Program-made: the position numbers and the translations under genes
Part shown: positions 1-7,498 of the stretch, in pieces
How positions within the stretch are numbered: the stretch's first letter is position 1
Layout: each line of letters begins with the position of its first letter
NCBI GenBank assembly: GCA_016220045.1
Contig: JACRIP010000208.1
Location: forward strand, 1 to 9,111
DNA from: Planctomycetota bacterium
GTDB taxonomy: Bacteria > Planctomycetota > MHYJ01 > WSZJ01 > JACPWG01
Length of the DNA: 9,111 nt
Reading direction: 5' to 3'
Notes under the pieces: generated by a model
Databases searched by the model: none
Seen by the model: only the letters and a program-made list of their open reading frames with translations
What the model was told of the DNA's origin: nothing

Positions 1-1
1 C

Positions 2-1381
<1,380 letters not shown>

Positions 1382-1393
1382 CGCCAAGACGAT

Positions 1394-1436
1394 GGCCCGG
1401 TCGGGGCGCCGGCGGCGGGCGACGAAGGACCGGGCC
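1394..1436. repeat. Perfect 9-bp inverted repeat after the regulator gene; possible terminator hairpin
   Basis: GGCCCGGTC at 1394-1402 is the exact reverse complement of GACCGGGCC at 1428-1436, with a 25-nt GC-rich spacer. It begins 12 bases after the TAA stop of the sigma-54 activator, where a transcript end would be expected. No T-run follows, so it is not a classical intrinsic terminator. It could be a hairpin that blocks 3' exonuclease or a Rho-assisted stop. Confidence 0.45.
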
Positions 1437-1459
1437 GCGGGGGGGGCGCGGCCGAGGTC

Positions 1460-1594
1460 GTTTCGACGTTTAAAGGTTTAGCCGTTTAGAGGTGCACCGG
1501 CCGGCCGGATCGGCAGGATCCCGTCGGCCCTACGCAAGCGTACCCGCGCAATGCTCTCCGCCAAGGTCTCCAAACTGCCCAACGTCCAAACGTC
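1460..1594. repeat. Octamer-periodic inverted repeat (GTTTNNNN units) upstream of the ferredoxin gene
   Basis: On the + strand, GTTT recurs at 1460, 1468, 1476 and 1484, an exact 8-bp period. On the - strand the matching units lie at 1591-1588 (GTTT), 1583-1580 (GTTG) and 1575-1572 (GTTT), again with period 8. The two arms (1465-1492 and 1567-1594) are imperfect reverse complements, 20 of 28 positions, around a 74-nt GC-rich centre. Its AT-richer arms stand out from the surrounding DNA. The downstream arm ends 9 bases before the ferredoxin Shine-Dalgarno. It may be an interspersed non-coding element or a structured leader. I do not know a named family for it. Confidence 0.6.
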
Positions 1595-1603
1595 ATGCCC
1601 GTG

Positions 1604-1610
1604 AAGGAAG
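1604..1610 (+). promoter_or_regulatory. Shine-Dalgarno deciding the ATG start at 1617
   Basis: AAGGAAG lies 6 bases before the ATG at 1617. The alternative TTG at 1692 has no purine-rich ribosome site in front of it. This placement is the main reason to begin the ferredoxin upstream of its in-frame TGA. Confidence 0.75.
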
Positions 1611-1616
1611 TTCCCG

Positions 1617-2039
1617 ATGTCGATCCCCGAAGCGGTCCTGTTCCTCTGTCACGGCTGATGCTGCGGGCAGGCGGAGAAGTCTTCTTCGCGTTTGTCCCAC
1701 GAGCAGACGCTCGACATCATCCGCGACGAGTACACGCGGCGGCAGATGATGCAGCGCGCGTACGTCACGAAGACGCACTGCCTGGGGCCGTGCGCCGAGG
1801 GGAACATCGTTTTCGCCTACGTGCTCGGGCGCGGGATGTGGTTTCGCCGGATGAACACCGAGCCGCTGATCCGCGACCTGATGGAGTACGTGGATGGCCT
1901 GACCCGCGCCCGCGCCTATCGGCCGCCGCCCCCGGCGCTCGCGGCGCAGGTCTTTCGCCGGACGACCGGCGACCTGCCGCTGCCCGGCTCGGCGCTCGGC
2001 CCCCTGCCGCGGCCAGCGGATCTCCCGACGAAGACCTGA
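1617..2039 (+). CDS. Thioredoxin-like [2Fe-2S] ferredoxin, candidate selenoprotein (UGA at 1656-1658 read as Sec)
   Basis: The frame gives a 140-residue protein if the in-frame TGA at codon 14 is read as selenocysteine. The N-terminus is M-S-I-P-E-A-V-L-F-L-C-H-G-U-C-C-G-Q, so C11, U14, C15 and C16 cluster at the end of a hydrophobic first strand. The second motif is H-C-L-G-P-C (C55, C59), followed by a strand pair ending in G-M-W-F (73-76). C-x2-C near the N-terminus plus CLGxC about 40 residues on is typical of the thioredoxin-fold [2Fe-2S] ferredoxins. I recall relatives with C-R-G-C-C-C-G at the first site, where the fourth residue is Cys; here it is UGA, the usual Cys-to-Sec relation. 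A start at TTG 1692 would remove the whole first cluster motif and lacks a ribosome site. Residues beyond about 100 are Pro/Ala-rich and probably disordered. The partner and the reaction are unknown. The neighbouring MBL hydrolase is not tightly coupled (317-bp gap). The ferredoxin family call is fairly secure. The Sec reading is strong but unproven, and a sequencing error at one base remains the main alternative. Confidence 0.82.
1659..1705 (+). promoter_or_regulatory. Candidate bacterial SECIS element directly after the in-frame UGA
   Basis: The core hairpin is 1671-1689: GCGGAGA pairs with UCUUCGC (seven pairs, one of them G-U) and closes a five-base loop AGUCU at 1678-1682. Nineteen bases separate the UGA from the loop, and the second loop base is G. 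Both fit the bacterial SECIS model (a G in the first two loop positions, loop roughly 16-37 nt from the UGA). Weaker outer pairing extends the structure: GGG 1665-1667 faces the CCC/UCC at 1695-1698, and TGCT 1659-1662 pairs with AGCA 1702-1705. The 3' arm uses codons TCT TCT TCG CGT TTG, unusually poor in G/C third positions for this genome, as expected if RNA structure constrains the sequence. Confidence 0.7.
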
Positions 2040-2130
2040 GCGGGCGTCGAAGTCGCCCCCGGCTCTCGAGGCGCCGTCTTCATGCGGCTGCGCCGTGCCC
2101 GTTGGCTACCAGATCGGGGATTCCTTGTAG

Positions 2131-2212
2131 GGGCGCCCCTTGTGGGCGCCCGGGCATGGCCTGCTGCTGCCGATTCGAGTCGGCCATGCCATCTCCGGGC
2201 GGGCGCAAGGCC
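2131..2212. repeat. REP-like palindrome cluster (two nested inverted repeats)
   Basis: GGGCGCCC occurs at 2131-2138 and again at 2144-2151, separated by CTTGT; each copy is palindromic and the two can pair as an 8-bp hairpin. Next, GGCATGGCC (2153-2161) is the exact reverse complement of GGCCATGCC (2182-2190), with a further CCGA/TCGG pair inside. The outer flanks CCTTG (2138-2142) and CAAGG (2206-2210) extend the symmetry imperfectly. The TAGGGGCG...TTGTGG...CGCCC pattern resembles the intergenic palindromes linked to REP-associated tyrosine transposases in many bacteria. That resemblance is from memory. No transposase is in this window. Confidence 0.65.
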
Positions 2213-2341
2213 TTCGCTCCAGCCGATGCGCCGGCCGGATCTTGCGCGCAGGGTTGTGGCGCAGGATTCTCAGCCGGTGTCGCGCTGTCATCGGGGGGGA
2301 GTCTCGCGCCGACGCCGGCCCGCTTGAATGCGCCGCCCCCC

Positions 2342-2347
2342 AGGGGA
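2342..2347 (+). promoter_or_regulatory. Shine-Dalgarno of the MBL gene
   Basis: AGGGGA lies 9 bases before the ATG at 2357. It supports this start over any upstream start in the long open frame that continues leftward to 1595, which would run antiparallel to no known domain and overlap the ferredoxin gene. Confidence 0.6.
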
Positions 2348-2356
2348 ACACCCCGC

Positions 2357-3232
2357 ATGTCCGTCATCGAACGCGCCGAGTTCGGACCCGTGGTGCGCTT
2401 CCGCGTCAGCGCCACGCTCCTCGGCCGACCGCTCTTCTTCGTCCACCTCTTCTTCGTGGACGGACTCCTGATCGACGCCGGCCCGAGCAGCGTCTGGCGC
2501 GACCTGGAGCCCCACCTCGCCGCCCTCCCCGTGCGCGCGATCGCCCTCACCCACCATCACGAAGACCACAGCGGCAACGCCGCCCGCCTCGCCGCGCGCT
2601 TCGGCTGCCCGGTCTACGCCCATCCCGAGGCCGCCGCCGCCCTCGCGCGCGCGGACTGGGAGCTCGGCTGGTACCGCGAGATCGTCTGGGGCGCGCCCGC
2701 GCCCGCCCCCGCCGTCCGGCCGATCGCAGGCGACCTCGTCGCCGGCCGCTACCGCTTCCGCCCGCTCCCCACCCCCGGCCACTCCACCGACCACGTCGCG
2801 TTCCACGAGCCGGACGCGGGCTGGCTCTTCACCGGCGACCTCTTCCTGCACGAGCGCGTGAAGCTGATGCGCTGGGACGAGGACGCGGCCGGGGAGGCGC
2901 GGTCGCTGGCGGCGCTCGTCGCGCTGCCGCGCGCCCGGCTCTTCTGCGGTCATCACCCTAGAATATGGGAGGACCACCGGGAGGCGCTCGGCGAGAAGCT
3001 GGCGCACTTCCGGCGGCTGGCGGGTCGGGCGCGCGAACTGCGGGGGGCGGGCTACGGTATCGGCCGTATTCGTCGCGAATTGCTCGGAGGGGAGGGGCTG
3101 ATTACGCTGGTCTCGCGCGGCCGGATTTCGAAGCGCCACCTGGTCGCGAAGCTCCTGGAGTGGGCGGCGGCGGAGGAGGCGGCGGGAGCGCCTACCGGTT
3201 CCGCAGCACGCGCGGCCGGAACTTCTCCTTGA
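2357..3232 (+). CDS. MBL-fold metallo-hydrolase with C-terminal helical domain
   Basis: This 291-residue protein is a metallo-beta-lactamase-fold hydrolase, probably binding two metals (usually zinc). The metal ligands are all visible: H66-x-H68-x-D70-H71 in THHHEDH, H142 in PTPGHS, D161 in FTGDLF and a final His at 199 or 200 in CGHH. The order and spacing match the glyoxalase II / LACTB2-like branch rather than antibiotic-resistance lactamases. After about residue 205 comes a helical region ending in a basic stretch (GRISKRHLVAKLLEW) that may be the winged-helix tail seen in LACTB2-type proteins. No signal peptide is present, so it should be cytoplasmic. The last ~20 residues are Ala-rich and lie in the 41-bp overlap with the convergent gene. 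The substrate cannot be deduced; thioesters, phosphodiesters and lactones are all hydrolysed by this fold. Confidence 0.92.
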   Translation: MSVIERAEFGPVVRFRVSATLLGRPLFFVHLFFVDGLLIDAGPSSVWRDLEPHLAALPVRAIALTHHHEDHSGNAARLAARFGCPVYAHPEAAAALARADWELGWYREIVWGAPAPAPAVRPIAGDLVAGRYRFRPLPTPGHSTDHVAFHEPDAGWLFTGDLFLHERVKLMRWDEDAAGEARSLAALVALPRARLFCGHHPRIWEDHREALGEKLAHFRRLAGRARELRGAGYGIGRIRRELLGGEGLITLVSRGRISKRHLVAKLLEWAAAEEAAGAPTGSAARAAGTSP

Positions 3233-4436
3233 TCTCCGCGGGCGGATTGAGCAGCCAGTCGGCGAGCAGGTCGGGAGTGTAGAAGGTGACCAGCGAGGCC
3301 GGATGCCGGCTCGGCCGCCAGGAGGGATACAGTGGCAGCATCCACCAGCGGTAGCCGCCCTCCTCCATCCAGGTCTTGCTGATCTCCATGGTGTTCGCGT
3401 TCAGCGTGTTCAGGTTCATCCCCGCCATCGCCAGCACGCCGACCCCGAAGGAGATGCAGCCGCCGCCCGCCTTCGGACCCGCCTCCACGATCTCGTCGCT
3501 GCTCGTCGCGCCTGCCGGGAAGAGACCGTACATCTCCCCCTTGTAGCGCGTCACGTAGTCCATCGCCGCCACCGCCTGCTCCCGCGTGATCTTGAACTCC
3601 ACCGAGACGTGCGGGTCGTCGTTGAACAGCCGCCCGTGCAGGTAGCCGCAAGGGAAGGTGTCGAACACTTCGCGCAGCGGCGCGCTCTGCTTGGCCAGCT
3701 TGAGCATGAACGGCTCCGGGTCTCCGGTATGTCCCGCATAGATGAAATTGCCGCGCGGGAAGGCCCCGGCCGTGGTCTTGATCTCGACCGCCACGTGCCC
3801 GATCGAGTGCTTGCTCTTCAGGGCGTGGTTGACGAGGTACGCGAAGAAGAGCGCGCGCGGGCTGGAGTACTTGAGGCGCTTGGGCGCGCTGCGCCAGACG
3901 TGGAGGACGAGCGTGCTCTCCGTCGCCTGCACGTTCTCGAACCCCGCCGCCTGCGGAATCTTGCGCGCCGCGGCCTCCGAGCCGATCGAGACCTTCACCG
4001 GGCCGCGCACGAAGCGCACGGTGCCGCGCAGGTTCATCCCGGCTTCGTCGAGGACGAAGGTGTGCGAGATGCGCGGCGGGACGTCGGTCGGCGGCGCCTG
4101 GCCGGCCAGCGCCTCGACCAGTCCGGCCTCCGGCACGGAATGGGAGACGCTCAGGTGCCGGTTGATCATCACGCCGTCGCCGGTCCAGTTGCGCACCGTG
4201 CCGTCGGCGTAGGCCGGTTGGCCCTCGAGCCGGTAGAGGTTGCCGCTCAGGAAGGTGACGCGCAACGTGCCTTTGTACGCGCCGAACCGGTCGCTGCCGG
4301 AGAGTTGCCAGAAGCCGTTGAGCGCGGCCCCGTCGGTCCCGGGCTCGTCGCTGCCCCCGCCGGCCTCCGCCGGCGTGAAGGCGAGGCTCAGCAGGAAAAG
4401 CACCAAAGCGAACCAGCCCAGCCGCGGCAGCTTCAT
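3192..4436 (-). CDS. Secreted protein of unknown function with possible permuted papain-like His/Cys pair
   Basis: The 414-residue product starts at ATG 4436 behind GGGAGAG (4450-4444, 7-base spacing). A clear signal peptide follows: basic n-region, hydrophobic core FALVLFLLSLAF, and probable cleavage after AEA at residue 25. The frame is open to 4616, but that extension is Arg/Pro-rich, lacks a ribosome site and would bury the signal peptide. Residues 38-145 read as a beta-rich domain (GFWQLSGSDRFGAYKGTLRV and similar strands). The second half has H214 in IGHVAVEI, then FIYAGHTGDP, and C327 in GGGCISFG followed by a hydrophobic helix. A His before a Cys that begins a helix is the order of permuted NlpC/P60-like (LRAT/DUF4105-type) folds, so an amidase, peptidase or acyltransferase role is possible. 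I do not recognise the family. It is the last gene of the - strand cluster, 62 bases after the lipocalin-like gene, and its 3' end overlaps the MBL gene. Confidence 0.9.
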   Translation of the reverse strand: MKLPRLGWFALVLFLLSLAFTPAEAGGGSDEPGTDGAALNGFWQLSGSDRFGAYKGTLRVTFLSGNLYRLEGQPAYADGTVRNWTGDGVMINRHLSVSHSVPEAGLVEALAGQAPPTDVPPRISHTFVLDEAGMNLRGTVRFVRGPVKVSIGSEAAARKIPQAAGFENVQATESTLVLHVWRSAPKRLKYSSPRALFFAYLVNHALKSKHSIGHVAVEIKTTAGAFPRGNFIYAGHTGDPEPFMLKLAKQSAPLREVFDTFPCGYLHGRLFNDDPHVSVEFKITREQAVAAMDYVTRYKGEMYGLFPAGATSSDEIVEAGPKAGGGCISFGVGVLAMAGMNLNTLNANTMEISKTWMEEGGYRWWMLPLYPSWRPSRHPASLVTFYTPDLLADWLLNPPAEIKEKFRPRVLRNR

Positions 4437-4498
4437 CGTGCAACTCTCCCACGTAGCGGTGTGATGTTGGGGTTCGGCGGCTCGCGTTCCGCGCCGCG

Positions 4499-5710
4499 CT
4501 AGGGTACGCCCCCGCTGCGGTGCGGCAGGTCGATCGGCACGTCCGGAATCGGTCGCGGCAGCACCAGCTCCAGCGAGGCCGCGTGCCGGCCGGACCAGAG
4601 GCCGAGGCAGCTCCACGGCACGCCGGGAAAGAGCCGGCCCTCGAGCCGCAGGATCGCCGACGCGGTTTCGGTATTATAGCAGAATCTCTGTTCGCCGGTA
4701 GGACCAAGATGCTCGACCGCGACCATGTCGCTCGGGCGCGCGACGATCATCGCCGTGAGCATGCGCGTGAGGCCGGTGGCGCGGGCGAACCAGACCACCA
4801 TCTTCTCGATCTCCGGGATCGCGGCGAACCCCGGCGGGAAGAGCGCGGCCACCGCGCGCTGGTCCGCGCGCCCCGCCTGCGCCGCTGCCTCCGGGTCGGC
4901 CGGGTTCGTGGGGCCCGCCCCCAGCCCCTCCGGCCCCGCGGGCACGCCCTCGAACCCCCCGAACTTCGGCAGCCACAGCGCGCTGCGGCTGCCCAGCAGG
5001 TGGCGCGGTCCGCGAAAGGCCGTCTCCGCGCCGTTCTTCGAAAAAAAGAGCGACGTGAGCGGCGGGCTGAGGCGCGAGCCGAGCGGGATGCGCGAACTGA
5101 TGCCCTCGAAGAGGACGCGGTCGGGTCCCGGAAAGGCGTTCGCATGCGCCCAGATCCAGCCCGGCGCGTAGCGTTTGCCCCAGACGTGCGACTGTTCGCC
5201 CGGCCAGCCCTCGACCTTCACGACCTCGTCGCCGATGCGGACCTCTCCGGTGAAGCGCGTATCCAGGTTGGGCGCGCAGACGGTCGCCTTGCTGACTTTG
5301 AGCGCGCGCAGCGTCCCGTGCAGGTGCTGGTAGGTGGTGGGGCACTCGTCGAAACGCAGGTCCCAGGATATGCGTCGCCGGTCCGCCCCGTCCGCCCCGT
5401 CGAGCGTGCCCGTCGTCCGGCCGGGCTCCAGCGCGCCCTCCGGCAGCTTGTAGGCCAGGGGGTCGGTTTGGGCCGCCAGTTCCGCCAGCGGCCGGATGCG
5501 TTTGCGCGCGATCGGCCGGGCGCCCGATTCCGGCGCGAAGGCGAAGAACCAGACCCCCGCCTCGGCGTGCGCCGCGTCGCCGCCCGGCATCAGGATGGTG
5601 TAGCGCAGCCAGAAGGCGCGCTCGCCCTTCGGGTCGTAGAGCGTCAGGTACCACGCTTCGTAGTGCGCGCGGTCCGTCCGGTCCCAGCGCAGCGCATTGT
5701 CCCGCCACAC
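4499..5710 (-). CDS. CrtC/AttH-like lipocalin-fold protein
   Basis: This is a 403-residue protein beginning at GTG 5710. Near the N-terminus, HYEAWYLTLYDP (residues 16-27) matches the H-Y-E-x-W-Y signature at the start of hydroxyneurosporene-synthase (CrtC) / AttH-type double-lipocalin proteins. At the centre, GEQSHVWGKRYAPGWIWAHA (171-190) followed by a FEG strand (201-203) resembles the second conserved block of these proteins and of tocopherol-cyclase-like proteins. The family binds or converts hydrophobic molecules such as carotenoids or prenyl lipids. Residues 250-290 are a Gly/Pro/Ala-rich insert. No signal peptide is visible, so it should be cytoplasmic unless it starts elsewhere. It lies 17 bases after the FadL-like gene with a strong ribosome site, so the two are almost certainly co-translated. 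Enzyme or pure binding protein cannot be decided from sequence. Confidence 0.85.
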   Translation of the reverse strand: MWRDNALRWDRTDRAHYEAWYLTLYDPKGERAFWLRYTILMPGGDAAHAEAGVWFFAFAPESGARPIARKRIRPLAELAAQTDPLAYKLPEGALEPGRTTGTLDGADGADRRRISWDLRFDECPTTYQHLHGTLRALKVSKATVCAPNLDTRFTGEVRIGDEVVKVEGWPGEQSHVWGKRYAPGWIWAHANAFPGPDRVLFEGISSRIPLGSRLSPPLTSLFFSKNGAETAFRGPRHLLGSRSALWLPKFGGFEGVPAGPEGLGAGPTNPADPEAAAQAGRADQRAVAALFPPGFAAIPEIEKMVVWFARATGLTRMLTAMIVARPSDMVAVEHLGPTGEQRFCYNTETASAILRLEGRLFPGVPWSCLGLWSGRHAASLELVLPRPIPDVPIDLPHRSGGVP

Positions 5711-5719
5711 GTCCTGCGG

Positions 5720-5729
5720 CTCCTCCCCT
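5720..5729 (-). promoter_or_regulatory. Shine-Dalgarno overlapping the upstream stop codon
   Basis: On the - strand AGGGGAGGAG begins inside the TAG stop (5730-5728) of the FadL-like gene and ends 9 bases before the GTG start at 5710. This placement supports both the GTG start and translational coupling between the two genes. Confidence 0.7.
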
Positions 5730-7365
5730 AGAACCTGTAGCTGGCGCCCAGGTAGATGAAGTCCTGGATCGCGGTGAACTTGCTGTTGATCAGGTCGAAG
5801 TCGTCCAGCTCCGGGTCGGCGGTGTGCTCCGAGCGGCGGACCGAGTTCACGAAGGCGTGCTCCCAGGCGACGTCGAACTCCCAGTTGTCGTACGCGTAGC
5901 CCCAGCCGATGCTCACGTGGTCTTCCGTGATGGCGGGGAGGAGCGGGAGCATCGAGTTGTCCTCGATCATGTTGTCGCCGTGGTTGTAGCCGGCGCGCAA
6001 GACGTGGCCGCCGTCGAGCTGGTACTCCAGCCCGACCGCGAAGACCTCCTGATCGTCCCAGTTGAGCGGCAGCGTGGCGGCGATCGTGTCGGAGCCGGTC
6101 AGGAAGTTGATCTTGGGATCGGAGCCGTTGGCCAGGATGGTCTTGAACTCCTTGAATTCCTTGCTGTAGGAAATGTACTTGTAATCCACGCCGACCAGGA
6201 GGCGCGGCGTGGCCTGGAGTGCGATCCCGATGCCGAGGATCTCGGGCAGCTCGAAGTCCTTGATGGTGGCGTCGTAGTAGCCCACGTAGAGCCGGTCATT
6301 GAAATCCGCGCCCGCACCGATCGGGGGCGGGCTGGCGACGATCGCCTGGGTGAGCAACCGGCCGAGTCCGCCGAGTCCGGCGATTTCCCGGGTGTAGTCG
6401 ACCTTCGCTTTGCCCTTGTAATCGGACATGTAGGTGTGCGGCGTGTAGGTCGCGCCGAAGGTGAGCTGGTCCGACGGCTTCCACATCACGCCCACGCGTC
6501 CGCCGACGCCCCACGACACCAGGTCGGTGATCCAGGCACGGCCCGAGATCTCCTGCAGGCCGTCCGGCCCGATGGGCGGGTCGTCGGGGTCGAGTTGGCG
6601 CGCGAGCCCCGAATGCATGAGCACGTAGCTCAGGCCGAAATTCACGGCGGAGAAGGGCCCGGGGATTCCCGGCCCCTTCAGGATCGTGAACGGCTGCGCC
6701 ACCTGCGCGTTCAGCTTCATGTCGCTGTAGTTGATGTTGAGCGCGACGCCGAAGGACAGGTCTTCCGTGAGCTGGACCGCGAAGGTCGGAGCGAGGGAGA
6801 TGAGCGCGAACTTGGTGAAGTAGGTCGTGCCCTCCGGGAACAGGCGGGTGCGCAGGCTGACGTGGTTGCCGCCGCCGCCCTGGACCATGATGCCCACGCC
6901 GAACGCGAACTTCGACTGGAAGTCGTTGTGCGGGAGCATGAAATCCTTCATCGAGTGGAGCTCGTCCTCGCTCAGGTACTCGGTGTAGTGGTCGCGGCGG
7001 ACGCGCCGGTCGGGGCGGCCGGTGGTCCAGACGATCCCGAAGTTGGGGATGGCGGCGAGGTCGTGGGGCGCGTCCTCGTCGTCGTTCGCGTCCTCGTAGT
7101 GGAATTGCGGGATGAAGATGTTCATGGGGGAGTCGGAGCGGGTGCCGGGGGGGAGCTGAACCAGGCCGGCGGGATTGGTATTGATGGCAGTGGTGTCGCG
7201 GGCGATGGCGATATCGACGCCGGCGCGACCACCCGCCTTGGGGCCGTTCGCGAGCGGCAGGATGCCGTTGGAGGCTTCGGCGAGGCCCGCAAGCGCGACC
7301 AGCCAGAGCAGACAATACCAGCCGGCGCGAGGCGCACGAACGCGTCTCCGGTCCCTCTCCGTCAC
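5728..7365 (-). CDS. OmpP1/FadL/TodX-family outer-membrane hydrophobic-compound channel
   Basis: The 545-residue product is a FadL-type beta-barrel that lets hydrophobic compounds (long-chain fatty acids, aromatic hydrocarbons) pass the outer membrane. It starts at GTG 7365 behind GAAAGGA, a slightly short 4-base spacing. The signal peptide (basic to residue 13, hydrophobic core 15-28) should be cut after AEA at residue 31. The mature N-terminus then begins N-G-I-L-P-L-A-N-G-P-K-A-G-G-R-A-G-V, followed by A-R-D-T-T-A-I-N-T-N-P-A-G-L. This is the classic family hatch signature, ending in NPAGL. The rest alternates amphipathic strands, and the protein ends in ...GASYRF, with the terminal Phe expected for BAM-dependent barrel insertion. 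It is longer than E. coli FadL (about 446 residues), with acidic loops near 90-100 and at the C-terminal third. It heads the - strand cluster. The actual substrate is unknown. Confidence 0.95.
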   Translation of the reverse strand: MTERDRRRVRAPRAGWYCLLWLVALAGLAEASNGILPLANGPKAGGRAGVDIAIARDTTAINTNPAGLVQLPPGTRSDSPMNIFIPQFHYEDANDDEDAPHDLAAIPNFGIVWTTGRPDRRVRRDHYTEYLSEDELHSMKDFMLPHNDFQSKFAFGVGIMVQGGGGNHVSLRTRLFPEGTTYFTKFALISLAPTFAVQLTEDLSFGVALNINYSDMKLNAQVAQPFTILKGPGIPGPFSAVNFGLSYVLMHSGLARQLDPDDPPIGPDGLQEISGRAWITDLVSWGVGGRVGVMWKPSDQLTFGATYTPHTYMSDYKGKAKVDYTREIAGLGGLGRLLTQAIVASPPPIGAGADFNDRLYVGYYDATIKDFELPEILGIGIALQATPRLLVGVDYKYISYSKEFKEFKTILANGSDPKINFLTGSDTIAATLPLNWDDQEVFAVGLEYQLDGGHVLRAGYNHGDNMIEDNSMLPLLPAITEDHVSIGWGYAYDNWEFDVAWEHAFVNSVRRSEHTADPELDDFDLINSKFTAIQDFIYLGASYRF

Positions 7366-7474
7366 GCGGTCCTTTCGGCTGTCAGGGCGTGGTGGGTGTG
7401 GCGGCGGCGCGGGGCGGGCCCGCCGTCGGCACCCAGAGTCGTTTTCCCCCGCACGATTCGGTCAATCCCGAGTC

Positions 7475-7495
7475 CCCCCTGGATAGAATAGGGGG
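7475..7495. promoter_or_regulatory. CCCCCT / AGGGGG inverted repeat at the start of the predicted leader
   Basis: CCCCCT (7475-7480) and AGGGGG (7490-7495) are perfect reverse complements around a 9-nt A/T-richer loop. The repeat lies immediately downstream of the candidate -10 element on the - strand, overlapping the expected transcription start. It could be an operator or a 5' stabilising hairpin. No T-run follows it in either direction. Confidence 0.35.
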
Positions 7496-7498
7496 CCA

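Larger units (their letters stand above)
2040..2356. other. Non-coding gap between ferredoxin and MBL genes
   Basis: I find no convincing gene in these 317 bases. Open frames here are GC-driven read-through, including an upstream extension of the MBL frame that overlaps the ferredoxin in another frame. The gap holds a short GGGCG/CGCCC hairpin (about 2040-2057) just after the ferredoxin stop, without a T-run, and the REP-like palindrome cluster at 2131-2212. The rest (2213-2340) shows no clear promoter, so the MBL gene may be transcribed from further upstream or from an unrecognised promoter. Confidence 0.6.

Noticed and set aside
1460..1594. CRISPR array
   Set aside because: The units are only 8 bp, contiguous and inverted between arms; there are no spacers of repeat-array length and no cas genes.
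1692..2039. Ferredoxin starting at TTG 1692 (115 residues)
   Set aside because: It has no Shine-Dalgarno and loses the first Cys cluster of the fold. The upstream ATG 1617 with a good ribosome site, plus the SECIS-like hairpin, explains the frame better.
1617..2039. General reassignment of UGA to Trp or Gly in this organism
   Set aside because: TGA ends both this gene (2037-2039) and the MBL gene (3230-3232), and no other gene in the window contains an internal TGA.
1595..2356. Upstream extension of the MBL frame giving a 545-residue protein
   Set aside because: The extension is Arg/Pro-rich, overlaps the ferredoxin in another frame, crosses the palindromic repeat and has no domain; ATG 2357 has its own ribosome site.
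1382..2356. Sigma-54 (-24/-12) promoter near the enhancer-binding protein
   Set aside because: No TGGC-N-TTGC pair with correct spacing was found by eye in the + strand gaps or in 7366-7640.
2080..3139. - strand open frames across the repeat and the MBL gene
   Set aside because: They are low-complexity Arg/Gly/Pro translations that cover a palindrome cluster and an intact MBL gene on the other strand.
4437..4616. N-terminal extension of the secreted protein to ATG 4616
   Set aside because: It would place 60 Arg/Pro-rich residues before an obvious signal peptide and overlap the end of the lipocalin-like gene.
4520..7491. Long + strand open frames opposite the lipocalin-like and FadL-like genes (403 and 555 codons)
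   Set aside because: They are antisense shadows caused by high GC. Their translations are Arg/Ala/Val-rich without domains, while the - strand genes have clear signatures.
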